Assembly (NCBI GenBank): GCA_934418125.1
Contig: CAKRWT010000014.1
Coordinates: 1 to 60,360 of the forward strand
Direction: 5' to 3'
Length of the DNA: 60,360 nt
Source: an uncultured Lachnospiraceae bacterium
Lineage (GTDB): Bacteria > Bacillota > Clostridia > Lachnospirales > Lachnospiraceae
Shown here: in pieces, positions 8,482 through 18,342 of the stretch
Numbering within the stretch: the first letter of the stretch is position 1
Layout: each line of letters opens with the position of its first letter
Program-made: the position numbers and the translations under genes
Notes under the pieces: model-generated
What the model was told of the DNA's origin: nothing
Seen by the model: only the letters and a program-made list of their open reading frames with translations
The model's database searches: none

Positions 8482-8515
8482 AAAAAAAGAACGGAAAGAA
8501 CCAACGTTCTTTCCG
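8482..8515 (-). terminator. Rho-independent terminator after the GH9-like gene
   Basis: On the minus strand CGGAAAGAAC-GTTG-GTTCTTTCCG is followed by a run of seven T, placed just after the stop codon at 8517. It is a textbook terminator that ends the large minus-strand cluster. Confidence 0.9.
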
Positions 8516-8516
8516 C

Positions 8517-10106
8517 TTACGATATGCTCACTATAAATTCTTCTTCGCAATTCAAAACAGCACTCATCATCAGTAACAGCTGCGCATCCAAATCTACCTG
8601 GTTCATAATTCCCTGCTTCTCGTCTATCTCCCGGTAGCTTCTGTCTCCGGCACCATCCAGGTAACTGACAGACTGTAAATTCCGTCCCAGGAAATAGTGC
8701 AGATAATTTTCCAGTACGGTAGCATACTCATGGTTGGTAATGATATGGTCTACTACCGAAAGTCTGGTAATGTCCTGTAACAGTTCACTGTTACTTTTCT
8801 GTATTTTCTCTTCGTCCACCAACAGGCGTGAATTCTTGGCTGCATACGATATCCGCTCTGCCTGCTGCATCAATATCTTGATACTGCTGCTGCAAAGGTT
8901 TACATCCACCCGCTGCTTGGTAGACAGATAAGTTACTGTTCCCCAGAAGACAAAGTCGTTTACCATATCCAGCGTCTGGTTCTGGGTCAGATAATTGATA
9001 ATAGCTGTGTGATAACCATAATTACCGGTAGCACGATACATTTCCGTAGCTGCATAAAAATATTGCTCCGGTTCCACATCTTCCAGATATTTCTCCGCAT
9101 ACCGATACGCCCTGTCTGCCGCTTTCAGGCACTGGGTCGCAAAAGCATGGTCATAATTCTGATACAGATAACTGAACTTTGCCATCGTTGCCGCAAACTG
9201 AATCGTAGCATCCATCGTAATGGAATCCAGATACAGGATATAGCCTGCGTTCTTACTGTCCACATTATTAACGGCCCCATAGACGGCACCGCTGGTACTG
9301 TCCTGCATTTTTAAAAGCCAGGTTATCTCATAAGTGACTTCGTCCAGAACATCCGGAATTTCATTGCCACTCTCCGGGATTCCCACCTCGTCAGAAAATA
9401 CATCCGGATACATTTCGTATGCCAGCAGCAGATAATTCACTGCCTGGCATCCTTTTATCACATCCCGGTTGCCATTCTCATCCACATGCCAGCCCCCGGA
9501 CACATCTAATTTCACAGATGCCTCTTCCTTTTGCTGGGCTTCCTTGGTATGACAGGCGTTATGAGCCGCGTTGCCCGCTAACTGGGCTGAAAGGGTCGTA
9601 CCACACCGGTTATAGTAATACTGTTTTAAGGCAGTGTTAAACACTTCTTCGTAAGGCTCTTTACTTATCTGAAAAGGATAGGACTGTCCAATCACGTCTG
9701 CCTGTATGTAATATTCTCCTTCTTCCTCCAACCGGGTAAAATCCCCATAGCTGATATAGTTCCCGGTAATCTCATCATAGCCCTTCTCTTCGATTTTCCC
9801 CTCATAGACAACCTGTCTGGTTTCCTTATCTATCACGGAAAAACCATAGGGCAAATCTTCCCCGGTAAAAACTGCTATTTTACTGCTTTCTACGCCATAA
9901 CCTACCTGGTCTACCAGAATACTCGGCAGCATGACCGGCACTTCATAGTCAAACTCCGGGGTCATGCCAAGGGAGAGTACTTCTTCTTTTTCCACCTGCG
10001 CTGCCGCATTATCTACCACGTTCTGTATTTCATTGCTGCATCCTGTCAGCATGCACATTCCAAGCAGGATACAGACGATTCTTCTTATCTGTTTTCGCTG
10101 TAACAT
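8517..10106 (-). CDS. GH9-like lipoprotein, probably catalytically inactive
   Basis: A 529-residue lipoprotein (lipobox MLTGC, Cys23). A CelD_N-type immunoglobulin-like domain follows (about 60-150, LPSILVDQVGYGVESSKIAVF), then an (alpha/alpha)6 domain of glycoside hydrolase family 9, with YYYNRCGTTL, LDVSGGWH, AYEMYPDVF and HYFLGRNLQSVSYLDGAGDRS. The catalytic DAGD after SGGW is replaced by VDENGNRD, the PHHR block is missing, and the C-terminal catalytic Glu region reads IMNQVDLDAQLLL. It may bind a glycan rather than cleave it. It lies 34 bp after the amidohydrolase, last in the cluster. Confidence 0.8.
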   Translation of the reverse strand: MLQRKQIRRIVCILLGMCMLTGCSNEIQNVVDNAAAQVEKEEVLSLGMTPEFDYEVPVMLPSILVDQVGYGVESSKIAVFTGEDLPYGFSVIDKETRQVVYEGKIEEKGYDEITGNYISYGDFTRLEEEGEYYIQADVIGQSYPFQISKEPYEEVFNTALKQYYYNRCGTTLSAQLAGNAAHNACHTKEAQQKEEASVKLDVSGGWHVDENGNRDVIKGCQAVNYLLLAYEMYPDVFSDEVGIPESGNEIPDVLDEVTYEITWLLKMQDSTSGAVYGAVNNVDSKNAGYILYLDSITMDATIQFAATMAKFSYLYQNYDHAFATQCLKAADRAYRYAEKYLEDVEPEQYFYAATEMYRATGNYGYHTAIINYLTQNQTLDMVNDFVFWGTVTYLSTKQRVDVNLCSSSIKILMQQAERISYAAKNSRLLVDEEKIQKSNSELLQDITRLSVVDHIITNHEYATVLENYLHYFLGRNLQSVSYLDGAGDRSYREIDEKQGIMNQVDLDAQLLLMMSAVLNCEEEFIVSIS

Positions 10107-10140
10107 TTTTTATTCCTCCGGAACAGTTACCGCTATTCTA

Positions 10141-11331
10141 TCACAAAAGTCCCGACGCTTCATCATAAAATACAATTTTTCCTTCTATGATGGTACATAA
10201 GGTTCTGGTAAAAACTTCCATAGGATTGCCGCTAAAAATCGCCACATCGCCATCTTTTCCCACCGCCAGACTGCCTGTCCGGTCATCCACACCGCAGATT
10301 CTGGCAGCATGTATGGTAATTGCCTTGAGCCCTTCTTCCATTGCCATGCCTGCCTTCACTGCCAGTCCTGCACAGATGGGTAAAAACTGTATTCTGGATA
10401 CAGGATGGTCAGTGGTAATTGCCGTGAGAATCCCAGCCTGGCTTAAAAGTCCGGCTGTTTTAAATGCCATGTTCTGGACTTCTATCTTATTCCGGCTTGC
10501 CATATCCGGTCCTACAATGGCTGGAACACCTGCCTCTTTTAGCTCTGCCAGAATCAGATGCCCTTCACTGCAATGGTCCAGGGTCATCCGTAATCGGAAC
10601 TCCCTGGCAATCCGGACGGCTGTCAGGATATCATCCGCCCGGTGGGCATGTGCCTTCAGGGGAATCTTCCGCTCCAGTACCGGCAGCCAGCACTCATAAC
10701 GAAAATCCGGCTCCTGGTCCGGATTCTCGTTTCGTTTCTTCTGATAGCTTTTTGCCTTAGTCAGTTCTTCCCGCAGCATCGATGCAATCGCCATACGGGT
10801 AGAGGGCGATGTGTTCTGTCCGGAAAAGTTTACCTTGGGGTTTTCCCCAAACGCCACTTTCATCGCCGCCGGTGCTTTCACAATCATCTTGTCAATGCAC
10901 CTTCCATGGGTTTTCAGGAAAGCGAACTGACCACCTACCACATTGGAGCTGCCAGGTCCAATCATTGCCCCGGTAATACCTGCCCGCAGGGCATCATCGA
11001 AAGCCGCATCCATGGGATTGATGGCATCGATAGCGCGGAGATAGGGCGTAATGGGATTCACATTCTCATTGCAGTCGTCCCCTTCCATGCCCTTCTTCTC
11101 CTCGGTAATACCCATGTGGCAATGGGCTTCGATAATACCGGGCATGACCAGATTCCCTTTGGCATGAATGACCTGTACCTCTTTTCCCATAAGCCACTGT
11201 TCTTCCTGAAACTCTGTCATGGGCCCAACTGCCGAGATTTTCCCTTCTTCTATGCAAAGATAGCCGTCTGTATAGTCCTGCTGTTCCATTGTCTTGATAT
11301 TGCCATGAATAATCACTACCATGATAGCCAC
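10141..11331 (-). CDS. metal-dependent amidohydrolase (imidazolonepropionase-like)
   Basis: A 396-residue cytoplasmic TIM-barrel hydrolase of the amidohydrolase superfamily. Metal ligands are visible: EAHCHMG (the HxH pair at about 70), HAHRADD, the strand-6 region TLDHCSEGH and Asp in ITTDHPVSR. The C-terminal composite sandwich reads GSLAVGKDGDVAIFSGNP. This subgroup is annotated as imidazolonepropionase-like but has no histidine-degradation neighbours here, so the substrate is unknown. A GTG start at 11331 fits the AGGAAAAGG site; ATG at 11322 is the alternative. It follows SpoIIQ by 38 bp. Confidence 0.85.
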   Translation of the reverse strand: MAIMVVIIHGNIKTMEQQDYTDGYLCIEEGKISAVGPMTEFQEEQWLMGKEVQVIHAKGNLVMPGIIEAHCHMGITEEKKGMEGDDCNENVNPITPYLRAIDAINPMDAAFDDALRAGITGAMIGPGSSNVVGGQFAFLKTHGRCIDKMIVKAPAAMKVAFGENPKVNFSGQNTSPSTRMAIASMLREELTKAKSYQKKRNENPDQEPDFRYECWLPVLERKIPLKAHAHRADDILTAVRIAREFRLRMTLDHCSEGHLILAELKEAGVPAIVGPDMASRNKIEVQNMAFKTAGLLSQAGILTAITTDHPVSRIQFLPICAGLAVKAGMAMEEGLKAITIHAARICGVDDRTGSLAVGKDGDVAIFSGNPMEVFTRTLCTIIEGKIVFYDEASGLL

Positions 11332-11369
11332 TTTCTGCCTTTTCCTTCTTTTCTATGCCCTGCAACAGG

Positions 11370-12296
11370 TTACTGTAATTTGGTCATTGGATTTACCGGC
11401 TCTCCGTCTTTTAACAACTTAAAATATATATTGCTTCCTTCTGTGCTGTAATATTTCGTAGGATTCGCCACCATACCGATAACATCCCCGGTAGATACAT
11501 AGCTTCCTTCCGATACGGTAATGTTATCCAGCTGTCCATAGGTCAGTTCATAACCATTGCCAAGCTCCATCACTACATTGTTCCCAATCATCGGGTCATA
11601 GGATACACTGACAACTCTTCCGTCTGCGGCGGCTGCAATATTCTCGCCCACGGCTGCGGAAATCACAATCGCCGGATTATATTTATACTGGTCCAGCGTC
11701 GGGAAATAAATGGTCTGGTCCATGCTGTAATTGATTAACACATCGCCTACAGTAGGCCATACCAGGCTTTCCTCTTCGCCAAAGTCCAGTGCAGGCTGTA
11801 TGGTCGTGGACATTGCGGTATCCACACTCTCATCAAACATGCCTGCTTCTTCCTCTTCTTTTTGTTCTTTCTTCTCTGTCTCCTGGGTTACATTATTTTC
11901 CTTTTCTTTCAGGACACCTTCGTCTTCCTTTTTATCTTCCTCTTTTTTCTGACTATCCTGTGTCTGCCCGTCCGTCTTCTGCTCATCCTGCTTCTTATCC
12001 TCGGTATTCTCTACCTTCGCAGAATTAGCCTCCTGAAAACTTGGGTCATAATCCAAATCATCTGTCCCCACTTCGGCAAAGAGCGTGTCCAAATCTTCTC
12101 CAGACATCAATGCATTGGCACTTTCGCCGCTGCCTTCCTCAATTGCTTCCAAATCTACGATATAGTCCTCTTTCTCAGCTCTGTTTCTTCCCTGTACGAA
12201 TATGCCCGTCACAGTCAGCACCGTGAGTACTAACACCGAAGATGCCAGCATGACAATCCTTTCTTTTCTGCCATTGTTTCTATTTCTTCTTGCCAT
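11370..12296 (-). CDS. spoIIQ: SpoIIQ-like degenerate M23 peptidase, single-pass membrane protein
   Basis: A 308-residue protein with one transmembrane segment (residues 14-34), a long acidic/lysine-rich low-complexity linker (about 60-155) and a C-terminal LytM/M23 domain. In sporulating Clostridia, SpoIIQ is made in the forespore, crosses the intermembrane space and binds SpoIIIAH, and its gene commonly follows spoIID, as here. The M23 zinc ligands are absent: HxGxD is NPAIV, the second His position reads YGQLD and HxH reads IYFKL. It should therefore be structural, as in Bacillus SpoIIQ. The name rests on context plus degeneracy. Confidence 0.75.
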   Translation of the reverse strand: MARRNRNNGRKERIVMLASSVLVLTVLTVTGIFVQGRNRAEKEDYIVDLEAIEEGSGESANALMSGEDLDTLFAEVGTDDLDYDPSFQEANSAKVENTEDKKQDEQKTDGQTQDSQKKEEDKKEDEGVLKEKENNVTQETEKKEQKEEEEAGMFDESVDTAMSTTIQPALDFGEEESLVWPTVGDVLINYSMDQTIYFPTLDQYKYNPAIVISAAVGENIAAAADGRVVSVSYDPMIGNNVVMELGNGYELTYGQLDNITVSEGSYVSTGDVIGMVANPTKYYSTEGSNIYFKLLKDGEPVNPMTKLQ

Positions 12297-12396
12297 TAAA
12301 CCATGCCTCCTATTATAGCAGCCTGCTGTCGCTTTTTATGGCTGCAATTCTTTCCATATATGTTACATGGTGTTAGTTTTACCCAAATTTACAGTC

Positions 12397-13440
12397 TTAT
12401 TCAATTTTTGCTAATTCTGTGTCCGGAAAATATTCTTTTAAAATTTCATCATAGCCTTCCCCGTTTACCGCCTTATGATTGGCACCATACTGGCTCATTC
12501 CATAGCCGTGTCCCACACCGGTTACCTGGAATACTATTTTCTCTCCTTCCTTTGTTGCCGTAAAAGAAGCAGACTGTAGTCCAAACAGATACCGGAACTG
12601 CTCCCCTTGGCAGGAAGCAAGGAGTTCCTCTTGGTTTTCCCCTCTGTAAAATGACACTTTTGTCACATACCCGGCACTGTCATACTCATATTTTACCTGC
12701 TGCCACAAGCTGTCCTCCAGTTCTTCCTCGTACAGTTCCTCTTCCGGTTCGATAATATCTTTCAGCTTTTCCAGATAAACCGGCTTGGATACTGTTACCG
12801 TCTGATGGTAACCGGAAGCGTTTTCATCCTGCCCGCTTTCTACGCCGGTAAGATAAGGATAGGCTGTGGTATTCCAGTTCTCCTGGGCATTTCTGGTATG
12901 CCCATTGCTGATAAGGCAGTATGCCGCCAGCACCGGTTTTCCCTCATAGCACAAATAAATGCCCTCTGTTTCTTTTACCGCCTTCTGATAACTTTCCGGC
13001 ATCTCATCTATCCCCATTCCATACCATGACTCCAGTGCAGGCTCCGGCAACGTCAGGCTGTCCGTCTGTTGTTCCGATGCCTTTTGCAGAAACTCCGTCC
13101 GTAACAGCACCGCCTGTGCTTTCAGTGTCTCCGGCTCGTAATGCTCTGGCATGGTTGCCGCCAGTTTATAGACCAGATATTCCTCCATAGACAGCGTCCA
13201 GATTCCCCAGGATAACTCCACATTTCCCACATACACCTTTTCCGGCTGTATAGACAGTTCTGTTTCCCGGTCTTCCAGATGGTAAAGCTGTTCTTTTTCT
13301 TCCCCCACATGCCCCCAGAGGCAGGCACATACATAAGGCAGCAAAAAAACAAACAAAAGTCCCGCCCACATCTCCTGTAACAGGAAATGCATTTCGTTCC
13401 TTTTGTTTGTTCTTTTTTCGACGATTCTATTCTGTTTCAT
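12397..13440 (-). CDS. spoIID: stage II sporulation protein D (SpoIID/LytB family)
   Basis: A 347-residue membrane-anchored member of the SpoIID peptidoglycan lytic transglycosylase family that drives forespore engulfment. The N-terminal anchor lies at about residues 25-42. The SpoIID domain begins SMEEYLVYKLAATMP and LKAQAVLLRTE and ends with the signature VGHGYGMSQYGAN and EILKEYF. The position of the conserved Glu (usually EMP after small residues) is Thr here (ATMP), so its catalytic competence is doubtful. ATG 13440 is preceded by GTGGGGTG; an in-frame GTG at 13452 is also possible. SpoIIQ follows 100 bp downstream. Confidence 0.85.
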   Translation of the reverse strand: MKQNRIVEKRTNKRNEMHFLLQEMWAGLLFVFLLPYVCACLWGHVGEEKEQLYHLEDRETELSIQPEKVYVGNVELSWGIWTLSMEEYLVYKLAATMPEHYEPETLKAQAVLLRTEFLQKASEQQTDSLTLPEPALESWYGMGIDEMPESYQKAVKETEGIYLCYEGKPVLAAYCLISNGHTRNAQENWNTTAYPYLTGVESGQDENASGYHQTVTVSKPVYLEKLKDIIEPEEELYEEELEDSLWQQVKYEYDSAGYVTKVSFYRGENQEELLASCQGEQFRYLFGLQSASFTATKEGEKIVFQVTGVGHGYGMSQYGANHKAVNGEGYDEILKEYFPDTELAKIE

Positions 13441-13511
13441 GAAACACCCCACATGTCCTATACCTATGTGGCTGTTCCCTTTGATATACCTTTATCCGGT
13501 AACTGTCTGTG

Positions 13512-14582
13512 CTATCTTGCCAAATCCAGATGCTGTACCGTAGACACGGTGCCATTCTCATACAGGAAGATGCCCGTATTGCGTATCATGGCATTATTTT
13601 GGTTATCCTGCTCTGAATTTAGGGCAAATTCCGTGGAAATATTGGATAAGCCGATGGCTCCAATCCCTAATTCCGATAAATGATACAGTTTGTCACTACC
13701 ATCCTCATCCTTTGTCCAGACCAAGAGCTTCTCCCAGACAGGGTCGCCCTCATCAATCCAGCCATTGCCATCCGCATCATATTTTGCCAAATCTTCGAAG
13801 CCATTGCCGGACTTTGTACCAAACAGTTCACTTCCATCGTTGATGACACCATCCTCGTTTAAGTCAAGTGCCAGGAATCCACTGCCCGCTTTCAGATTGG
13901 AGATTTCTTCTTTCTCTCCATCTGCATCCAGGTCAAAGAAGAATTTCTGGTCGGACACCTGTGCAATGTTCGTGTCCAGATTGATAACTAACGGGTCGCA
14001 ATAAGAAATGGAGCTTACCGAATAGTTTTCTTCATAATACTCTTCAAAGCTGCGGCTCATGGCAAAATCCAGGTTAAAGGATATTTCCCTTCCATCTGCT
14101 GTCTTTACCGTACCGGTGGTAGAGAAGTTTGTGCATTCCTCCTCTTTCCGGTAATACTGGTTGCTGTAAGTCATCGTGGTGCGCATCAAGGGCTGCAGGC
14201 TTTGCGGCTGCAACACATTGTTATTGGAATAATTCTCCCCACGGAACCGAAATAACAACTCCATCAAAAACTCGATACACTGCTGCTTTATGGTTTTCGC
14301 AGCATCTCTTTCCTCTCTGCTTTCCGCTACTCTTCTGCTGTTAGATACATTCCGGAAATGCATCGTGAGGTCCTGCAAATTCATGCCGGAGTTTTCTTCC
14401 TCCGCTGTCTGCTCCGTATCCTCACCGGTGCTTAACAGATTGCCAAACAGACCACCAAGACCTTCTTTCCATTCAGCCCCGTTCCGTATCGTGGTGCTTC
14501 TGGTTGCCTGCGTTGCTTTTGCTGCAACAGCACTGTATCTTCTGGAAGATTCCATTCCGATGGTACTGGAATCAATTCGCAC
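13512..14582 (-). CDS. calcium-binding-repeat protein of unknown function
   Basis: A 356-residue protein with no signal peptide or membrane segment. The N-terminal 150 residues are Ser/Thr- and charge-rich. From about residue 205 it carries the block DPLVINLDT, FFFDLDADGEKEE, FLALDLNEDGVINDGSELFG and KYDADGNGWIDEGDPVW, followed by LVWTKDEDGSDKLYHLSELG. This is the EF-hand-like calcium-loop module found in RTX/hemolysin-type and large adhesin proteins. The start is GTG with GAGGAGG 5 bases upstream. It precedes spoIID by about 70 bp. The function is unknown; a cytoplasmic or non-classically exported location is inferred. Confidence 0.7.
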   Translation of the reverse strand: MRIDSSTIGMESSRRYSAVAAKATQATRSTTIRNGAEWKEGLGGLFGNLLSTGEDTEQTAEEENSGMNLQDLTMHFRNVSNSRRVAESREERDAAKTIKQQCIEFLMELLFRFRGENYSNNNVLQPQSLQPLMRTTMTYSNQYYRKEEECTNFSTTGTVKTADGREISFNLDFAMSRSFEEYYEENYSVSSISYCDPLVINLDTNIAQVSDQKFFFDLDADGEKEEISNLKAGSGFLALDLNEDGVINDGSELFGTKSGNGFEDLAKYDADGNGWIDEGDPVWEKLLVWTKDEDGSDKLYHLSELGIGAIGLSNISTEFALNSEQDNQNNAMIRNTGIFLYENGTVSTVQHLDLAR

Positions 14583-14657
14583 GTTTCCCTCCTCTTGTTC
14601 TTACCTTTTTGTGCCTGCCTGTGTCACCCGGCAGTATCATCCCTGAAACCTGGCAAC

Positions 14658-14707
14658 AAAAAAGATGGTATCCTCAAAGAAAATCCTTTTCCTTTCAAAA
14701 TACCATC
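14658..14707 (-). terminator. terminator between the LamG and calcium-repeat genes
   Basis: On the minus strand GATGGTAT ... ATACCATC closes over an inner AAAGGAAAA / TTTTCTTT stem and is followed by six T. It separates the LamG-fold gene from the 13512-14582 gene. The remainder of the 322-bp gap (14583-14904) shows only the GAGGAGG ribosome site at its left end. Confidence 0.8.
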
Positions 14708-14904
14708 CGTGGTCTCAAACATTATTCAGATTCAAAGAAAAACGCTCTGGCCAGGATTGTTTTTCCTTGTACTAAATATATCGGACACCTCTTTTTATTT
14801 CTTTATCTTTATTTTTCTTTTTACCGCTATCTGGAATCTTTATAATCCGGCTTCCATCCGGAACAACCTTCTATTTCGAAATATCTCGATGTTTCCTTCC
14901 ATTT

Positions 14905-15972
14905 TCAGGAAGCACTTTTCTGATAGGCTGCATACATGGCACTAATCTGATTCTCATTTAAGAGACTGTTCCAGATATGGATTTCATCATAGCAGGAACG
15001 GAATAACCGGTCATAGCAGTTAATTCCCACATAAGCGTACATGTTTTCTTCCTCCAGGGAAAGCTTCGATACCTCCCCGGAACCAATCAGCTCACTGTTC
15101 AGATACAGATACCCCATAACCTTCGTCTGGTCTGTCTCGGACAACTGGGTGCCGTCCACACAGATAGTCAGGTAATTCCACTGTCCCAAATCAATCTGCT
15201 TCGTATCCTCGGAGCATGGTCTGATTTCACAGGAATTCCCCCAGGTGCAGTTTACTGTATTGAATATCGGCACTACATCCACACCTTCTTCTGTAGTCTT
15301 CTTATTAAAAGAAATATAATTCTGGCTTACTCCCGCATCCAACAGATTAGAACCTAGCAGGAAAAAGGGTGACCAGTCGCACAACTCCTCTGCCCGGAAC
15401 CAGAACGAAATCGTATAGGAATCTGCCAGTCCTTCGATACCGGTCAGTTCCACACCATAGCTGCCATCCAGATAGAGTGCCTGCCCCTCCATACCTGCTA
15501 CATACTGTGGCGTAATTCCGGCATCTGCCACCGGATAAGTTCCCTCATTGAAGCCTTCCACGTCACCTTCTCTTCTGACTGCTACGGCATTATCCAGACT
15601 GCCGTCAAAGGAAAAGCTGTAATCGGCTGCCGGCACACTGCCCAGTATCGTTCCATTTACAATCTCCTTCGTTGACTCCATGCCTGTATTTTGCTCTTCC
15701 GGTGTATCCTCAAACAATGCCAGGTCAAAAACGCCTGTCATATCCACATCCACTGCGGTCTGCTCTGCTATACCTTCTGTCGCATCTGTGGTTTCCGGCA
15801 TCTTCTCTGCTGTCTCTGCCACCTCTGCTTCTTTTGCTTCTACTACGGATATCCGGTCTCCTCTGTCCAGTACCGCGATTCCCATATAAGCAATTATCAT
15901 ACCCATTACCATGGTAAGTGGAAGAATCGTCATACACCATTTCTTCTGCTTACCATGTCTGTTACTCTGCAT
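14905..15972 (-). CDS. membrane-anchored LamG-like jellyroll domain protein
   Basis: A 355-residue surface protein. One transmembrane anchor (about 13-36) is followed by an acidic Glu/Thr/Ala-rich stalk (about 44-110) and a concanavalin A-like LamG_3 domain: YSFSFDGSLDNAVAVRREGD, GQALYLDGSYGVEL, YTISFWFRAEEL, YLYLNSELIGSGEV and YDEIHIWNSLLNENQISAMY. These folds bind carbohydrates or act as structural modules. It begins 19 bp after the aconitase-family gene, so it may be co-transcribed, and a terminator follows. The ligand cannot be predicted. Confidence 0.8.
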   Translation of the reverse strand: MQSNRHGKQKKWCMTILPLTMVMGMIIAYMGIAVLDRGDRISVVEAKEAEVAETAEKMPETTDATEGIAEQTAVDVDMTGVFDLALFEDTPEEQNTGMESTKEIVNGTILGSVPAADYSFSFDGSLDNAVAVRREGDVEGFNEGTYPVADAGITPQYVAGMEGQALYLDGSYGVELTGIEGLADSYTISFWFRAEELCDWSPFFLLGSNLLDAGVSQNYISFNKKTTEEGVDVVPIFNTVNCTWGNSCEIRPCSEDTKQIDLGQWNYLTICVDGTQLSETDQTKVMGYLYLNSELIGSGEVSKLSLEEENMYAYVGINCYDRLFRSCYDEIHIWNSLLNENQISAMYAAYQKSAS

Positions 15973-15991
15973 AACCCCCTGTTATCATGTC

Positions 15992-18292
15992 CTATCCTTC
16001 CACTCTGTTGTAGTTAATCAGACAACCCTTGAGAATAATCTGTCGCTCCTCGTCTGTCAACTCACCCAGTCTTAATTCAAAACCTTCCAATTTACCTTCT
16101 TCTACCGATACCTTATAGGCCTTAATTACGTCCTGTTTCTCCTCTACTGCCTTTCTGATATCTGGCAGGAAAAGATAATCCAGATTGTGGAATGGTAATT
16201 CTCCCTCCTGAATCAGGAATGGAAGCATACCCCAGTTAATCAGGTTCGAACGGTATCTCTTTGTCGCGTATTCGTTGGCAATATTTGCCCATCCACCAAG
16301 CACCTTCTGACAGCTTGCTGCCTGTTCCCTGGCAGAACCATCACCCGGTTTTACTGCAAAAATGGTGGAGCCGAATCCTGTATTTTCATGCGATGCGTCT
16401 GTAAAAGTCTTCTTTACCACATTCATGACCGGTTTGACATCCGGATGTACCTGGCATGGATGCTCTCCGTTCATCCTGGCTTTCTCTGCTCTCTGGATAT
16501 CCTTGGCACGTCCCACGTATTCCGGGTCTTTTCTGGACAAGGTAAATTCTGCCAGTCCAAGCGGATTAGAACGATAGGAAGAAGTCTCTCCGGAGGGAAT
16601 CAGCTCATCGGTTGTCGTTACCGGGTCATGAATCTCGGAAACCACACGAAGTACCAGATTCTCCGGCAGTGCTCCCATAGCAGGCCAGTCCTTGATATTC
16701 GGACCAAACTGAATCGCTACACTGTCGTCTGCCACACCTTTGGAATCAAAGACACGGTTTGCATAAATATTAGCATCAAAATGATACTGGTATCTGCCCA
16801 GTTCGCCATCGAAATCGGTTGCCGGTGTAAGTACACCCTTGTTGGCTGCGGTTGCTGCAATAGAACGGGCATCCATCAATGCTACCGATGCAATCTGACC
16901 ATTCTGTAACTTGGAGCCTTCTCTGTTCGGGAAGTTTCTGGTGGAGTGGCGGATACTGAAGGCATTATTTGCCGGGGTATCCCCTGCGCCAAAGCATGGA
17001 CCACAGAAAGCAGTCTTCATAACCGCTCCGGTTTCCATGATGGCTGCCGCACAGCCATTCTTAATCAGTTCCATGTATACTGGCATAGATGCCGGATATA
17101 CACTTAATGTGAATCCATCGGCTCCAATGTAGGAACCTTTCAGGATATCTGCTGCCGCACATATATTTTCAAAACCACCGCCCGCACAGCCTGCGATAAT
17201 ACCCTGGTCTACCATGAACCTGCCATTTACAACCTTATCCTGTAAGGAGTACGGTACGGCACCATCCAGGCTTACCTTCGCACGTTCCTCTACGTCATGG
17301 AGAATGTCTTTTAAGTTCGCATTTACTTCATCAATGGTATAAGTATTACTTGGGTGGAATGGCATGGCAATCATTGGTCTTATCGCTGATAAGTCAACCA
17401 TAATCATACCATCATAATATGCCACTTCTCCCGGATTTAACTCTTTATATTCTTCTACCCTTCCATGAATATCATAGAATTCTTTAATCTTCCCGTCTGT
17501 TTTCCAGATGGAAGAAAGACAGGTCGTTTCTGTCGTCATAACATCAACGCCGATACGGAAATCTGCACTCAGGGAACTAACACCAGGGCCTACAAACTCC
17601 ATAACCTTGTTCTTCACATAGCCATTGGCAAATACCGCACCGATAATCGCCAGTGCCACGTCCTGAGGTCCTACCCCTTTTACCGGCTCTCCGGTCAGGT
17701 ACACACCTACAACGCCCGGCATATTGATATCGTATGTCTGGGACAATAACTGTTTTACCAGTTCCGGACCACCTTCGCCCATTGCCATGGTGCCAAGTGC
17801 GCCATATCGGGTATGGGAATCGGAACCGAGAATCATCTTACCGCCGCCTGCCAGCATTTCTCTGGCGAACTGATGAATGACTGCCTGATGAGGAGGCACA
17901 TACACACCGCCATATTTCTTGGCACAGGTCAGTCCAAACATGTGGTCATCTTCATTGATGGTTCCGCCTACCGCACAAAGGGAATTGTGACAGTTTGTCA
18001 ACACATAAGGAATCGGAAATCTGGTTAATCCAGATGCTCTTGCTGTCTGAATAATACCAACGAAAGTAATATCATGAGAAGTCAGTTTATCAAACTTAAT
18101 CTTCAGCTTTTCCATATTCCCTGAAGTATTATGCTCTTTCAAAATACCATACGCCATGGTGTTTTGTGCTGCTGTCTCTCTGGACACCTCTTTACCGGTC
18201 TTGCTTCTTACTTCTGCTGCCGCATCTGCCCCATCCGGAACGATTTTTGTTCCATGGATAAGGTATGCGCCGCCATCCAATAATTGAATCAT
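15992..18292 (-). CDS. aconitase-family hydratase
   Basis: A 766-residue iron-sulfur hydratase of the aconitase superfamily, which interconverts hydroxy acids by dehydration/rehydration. Visible signatures are [14 protein letters not shown] and the cluster cysteines in ETTCLSSIW and [15 protein letters not shown], with the swivel domain after about residue 580 ([14 protein letters not shown]). No citrate synthase or isocitrate dehydrogenase lies nearby, so whether it acts on citrate or another hydroxy acid is open. It is transcribed from a promoter at 18343-18371, with GAAGGAG before the ATG. Confidence 0.88.
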   Translation of the reverse strand: MIQLLDGGAYLIHGTKIVPDGADAAAEVRSKTGKEVSRETAAQNTMAYGILKEHNTSGNMEKLKIKFDKLTSHDITFVGIIQTARASGLTRFPIPYVLTNCHNSLCAVGGTINEDDHMFGLTCAKKYGGVYVPPHQAVIHQFAREMLAGGGKMILGSDSHTRYGALGTMAMGEGGPELVKQLLSQTYDINMPGVVGVYLTGEPVKGVGPQDVALAIIGAVFANGYVKNKVMEFVGPGVSSLSADFRIGVDVMTTETTCLSSIWKTDGKIKEFYDIHGRVEEYKELNPGEVAYYDGMIMVDLSAIRPMIAMPFHPSNTYTIDEVNANLKDILHDVEERAKVSLDGAVPYSLQDKVVNGRFMVDQGIIAGCAGGGFENICAAADILKGSYIGADGFTLSVYPASMPVYMELIKNGCAAAIMETGAVMKTAFCGPCFGAGDTPANNAFSIRHSTRNFPNREGSKLQNGQIASVALMDARSIAATAANKGVLTPATDFDGELGRYQYHFDANIYANRVFDSKGVADDSVAIQFGPNIKDWPAMGALPENLVLRVVSEIHDPVTTTDELIPSGETSSYRSNPLGLAEFTLSRKDPEYVGRAKDIQRAEKARMNGEHPCQVHPDVKPVMNVVKKTFTDASHENTGFGSTIFAVKPGDGSAREQAASCQKVLGGWANIANEYATKRYRSNLINWGMLPFLIQEGELPFHNLDYLFLPDIRKAVEEKQDVIKAYKVSVEEGKLEGFELRLGELTDEERQIILKGCLINYNRVEG

Positions 18293-18342
18293 GCCACATT
18301 CTCCTTCTATCCGTACTTCTGGTCAAAGCCCCATTACTTCTT

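Noticed and set aside
10642..11451. Long plus-strand frame of 269 residues
   Set aside because: It lies antisense to the amidohydrolase gene, which has clear family motifs; composition is Cys/His-rich and not protein-like.
14583..14904. Possible c-di-GMP (GEMM) riboswitch in this gap
   Set aside because: No conserved GGnnAA tetraloop-receptor or GCAAAGCC-like core was found; the visible hairpin is a plain terminator with a T run.
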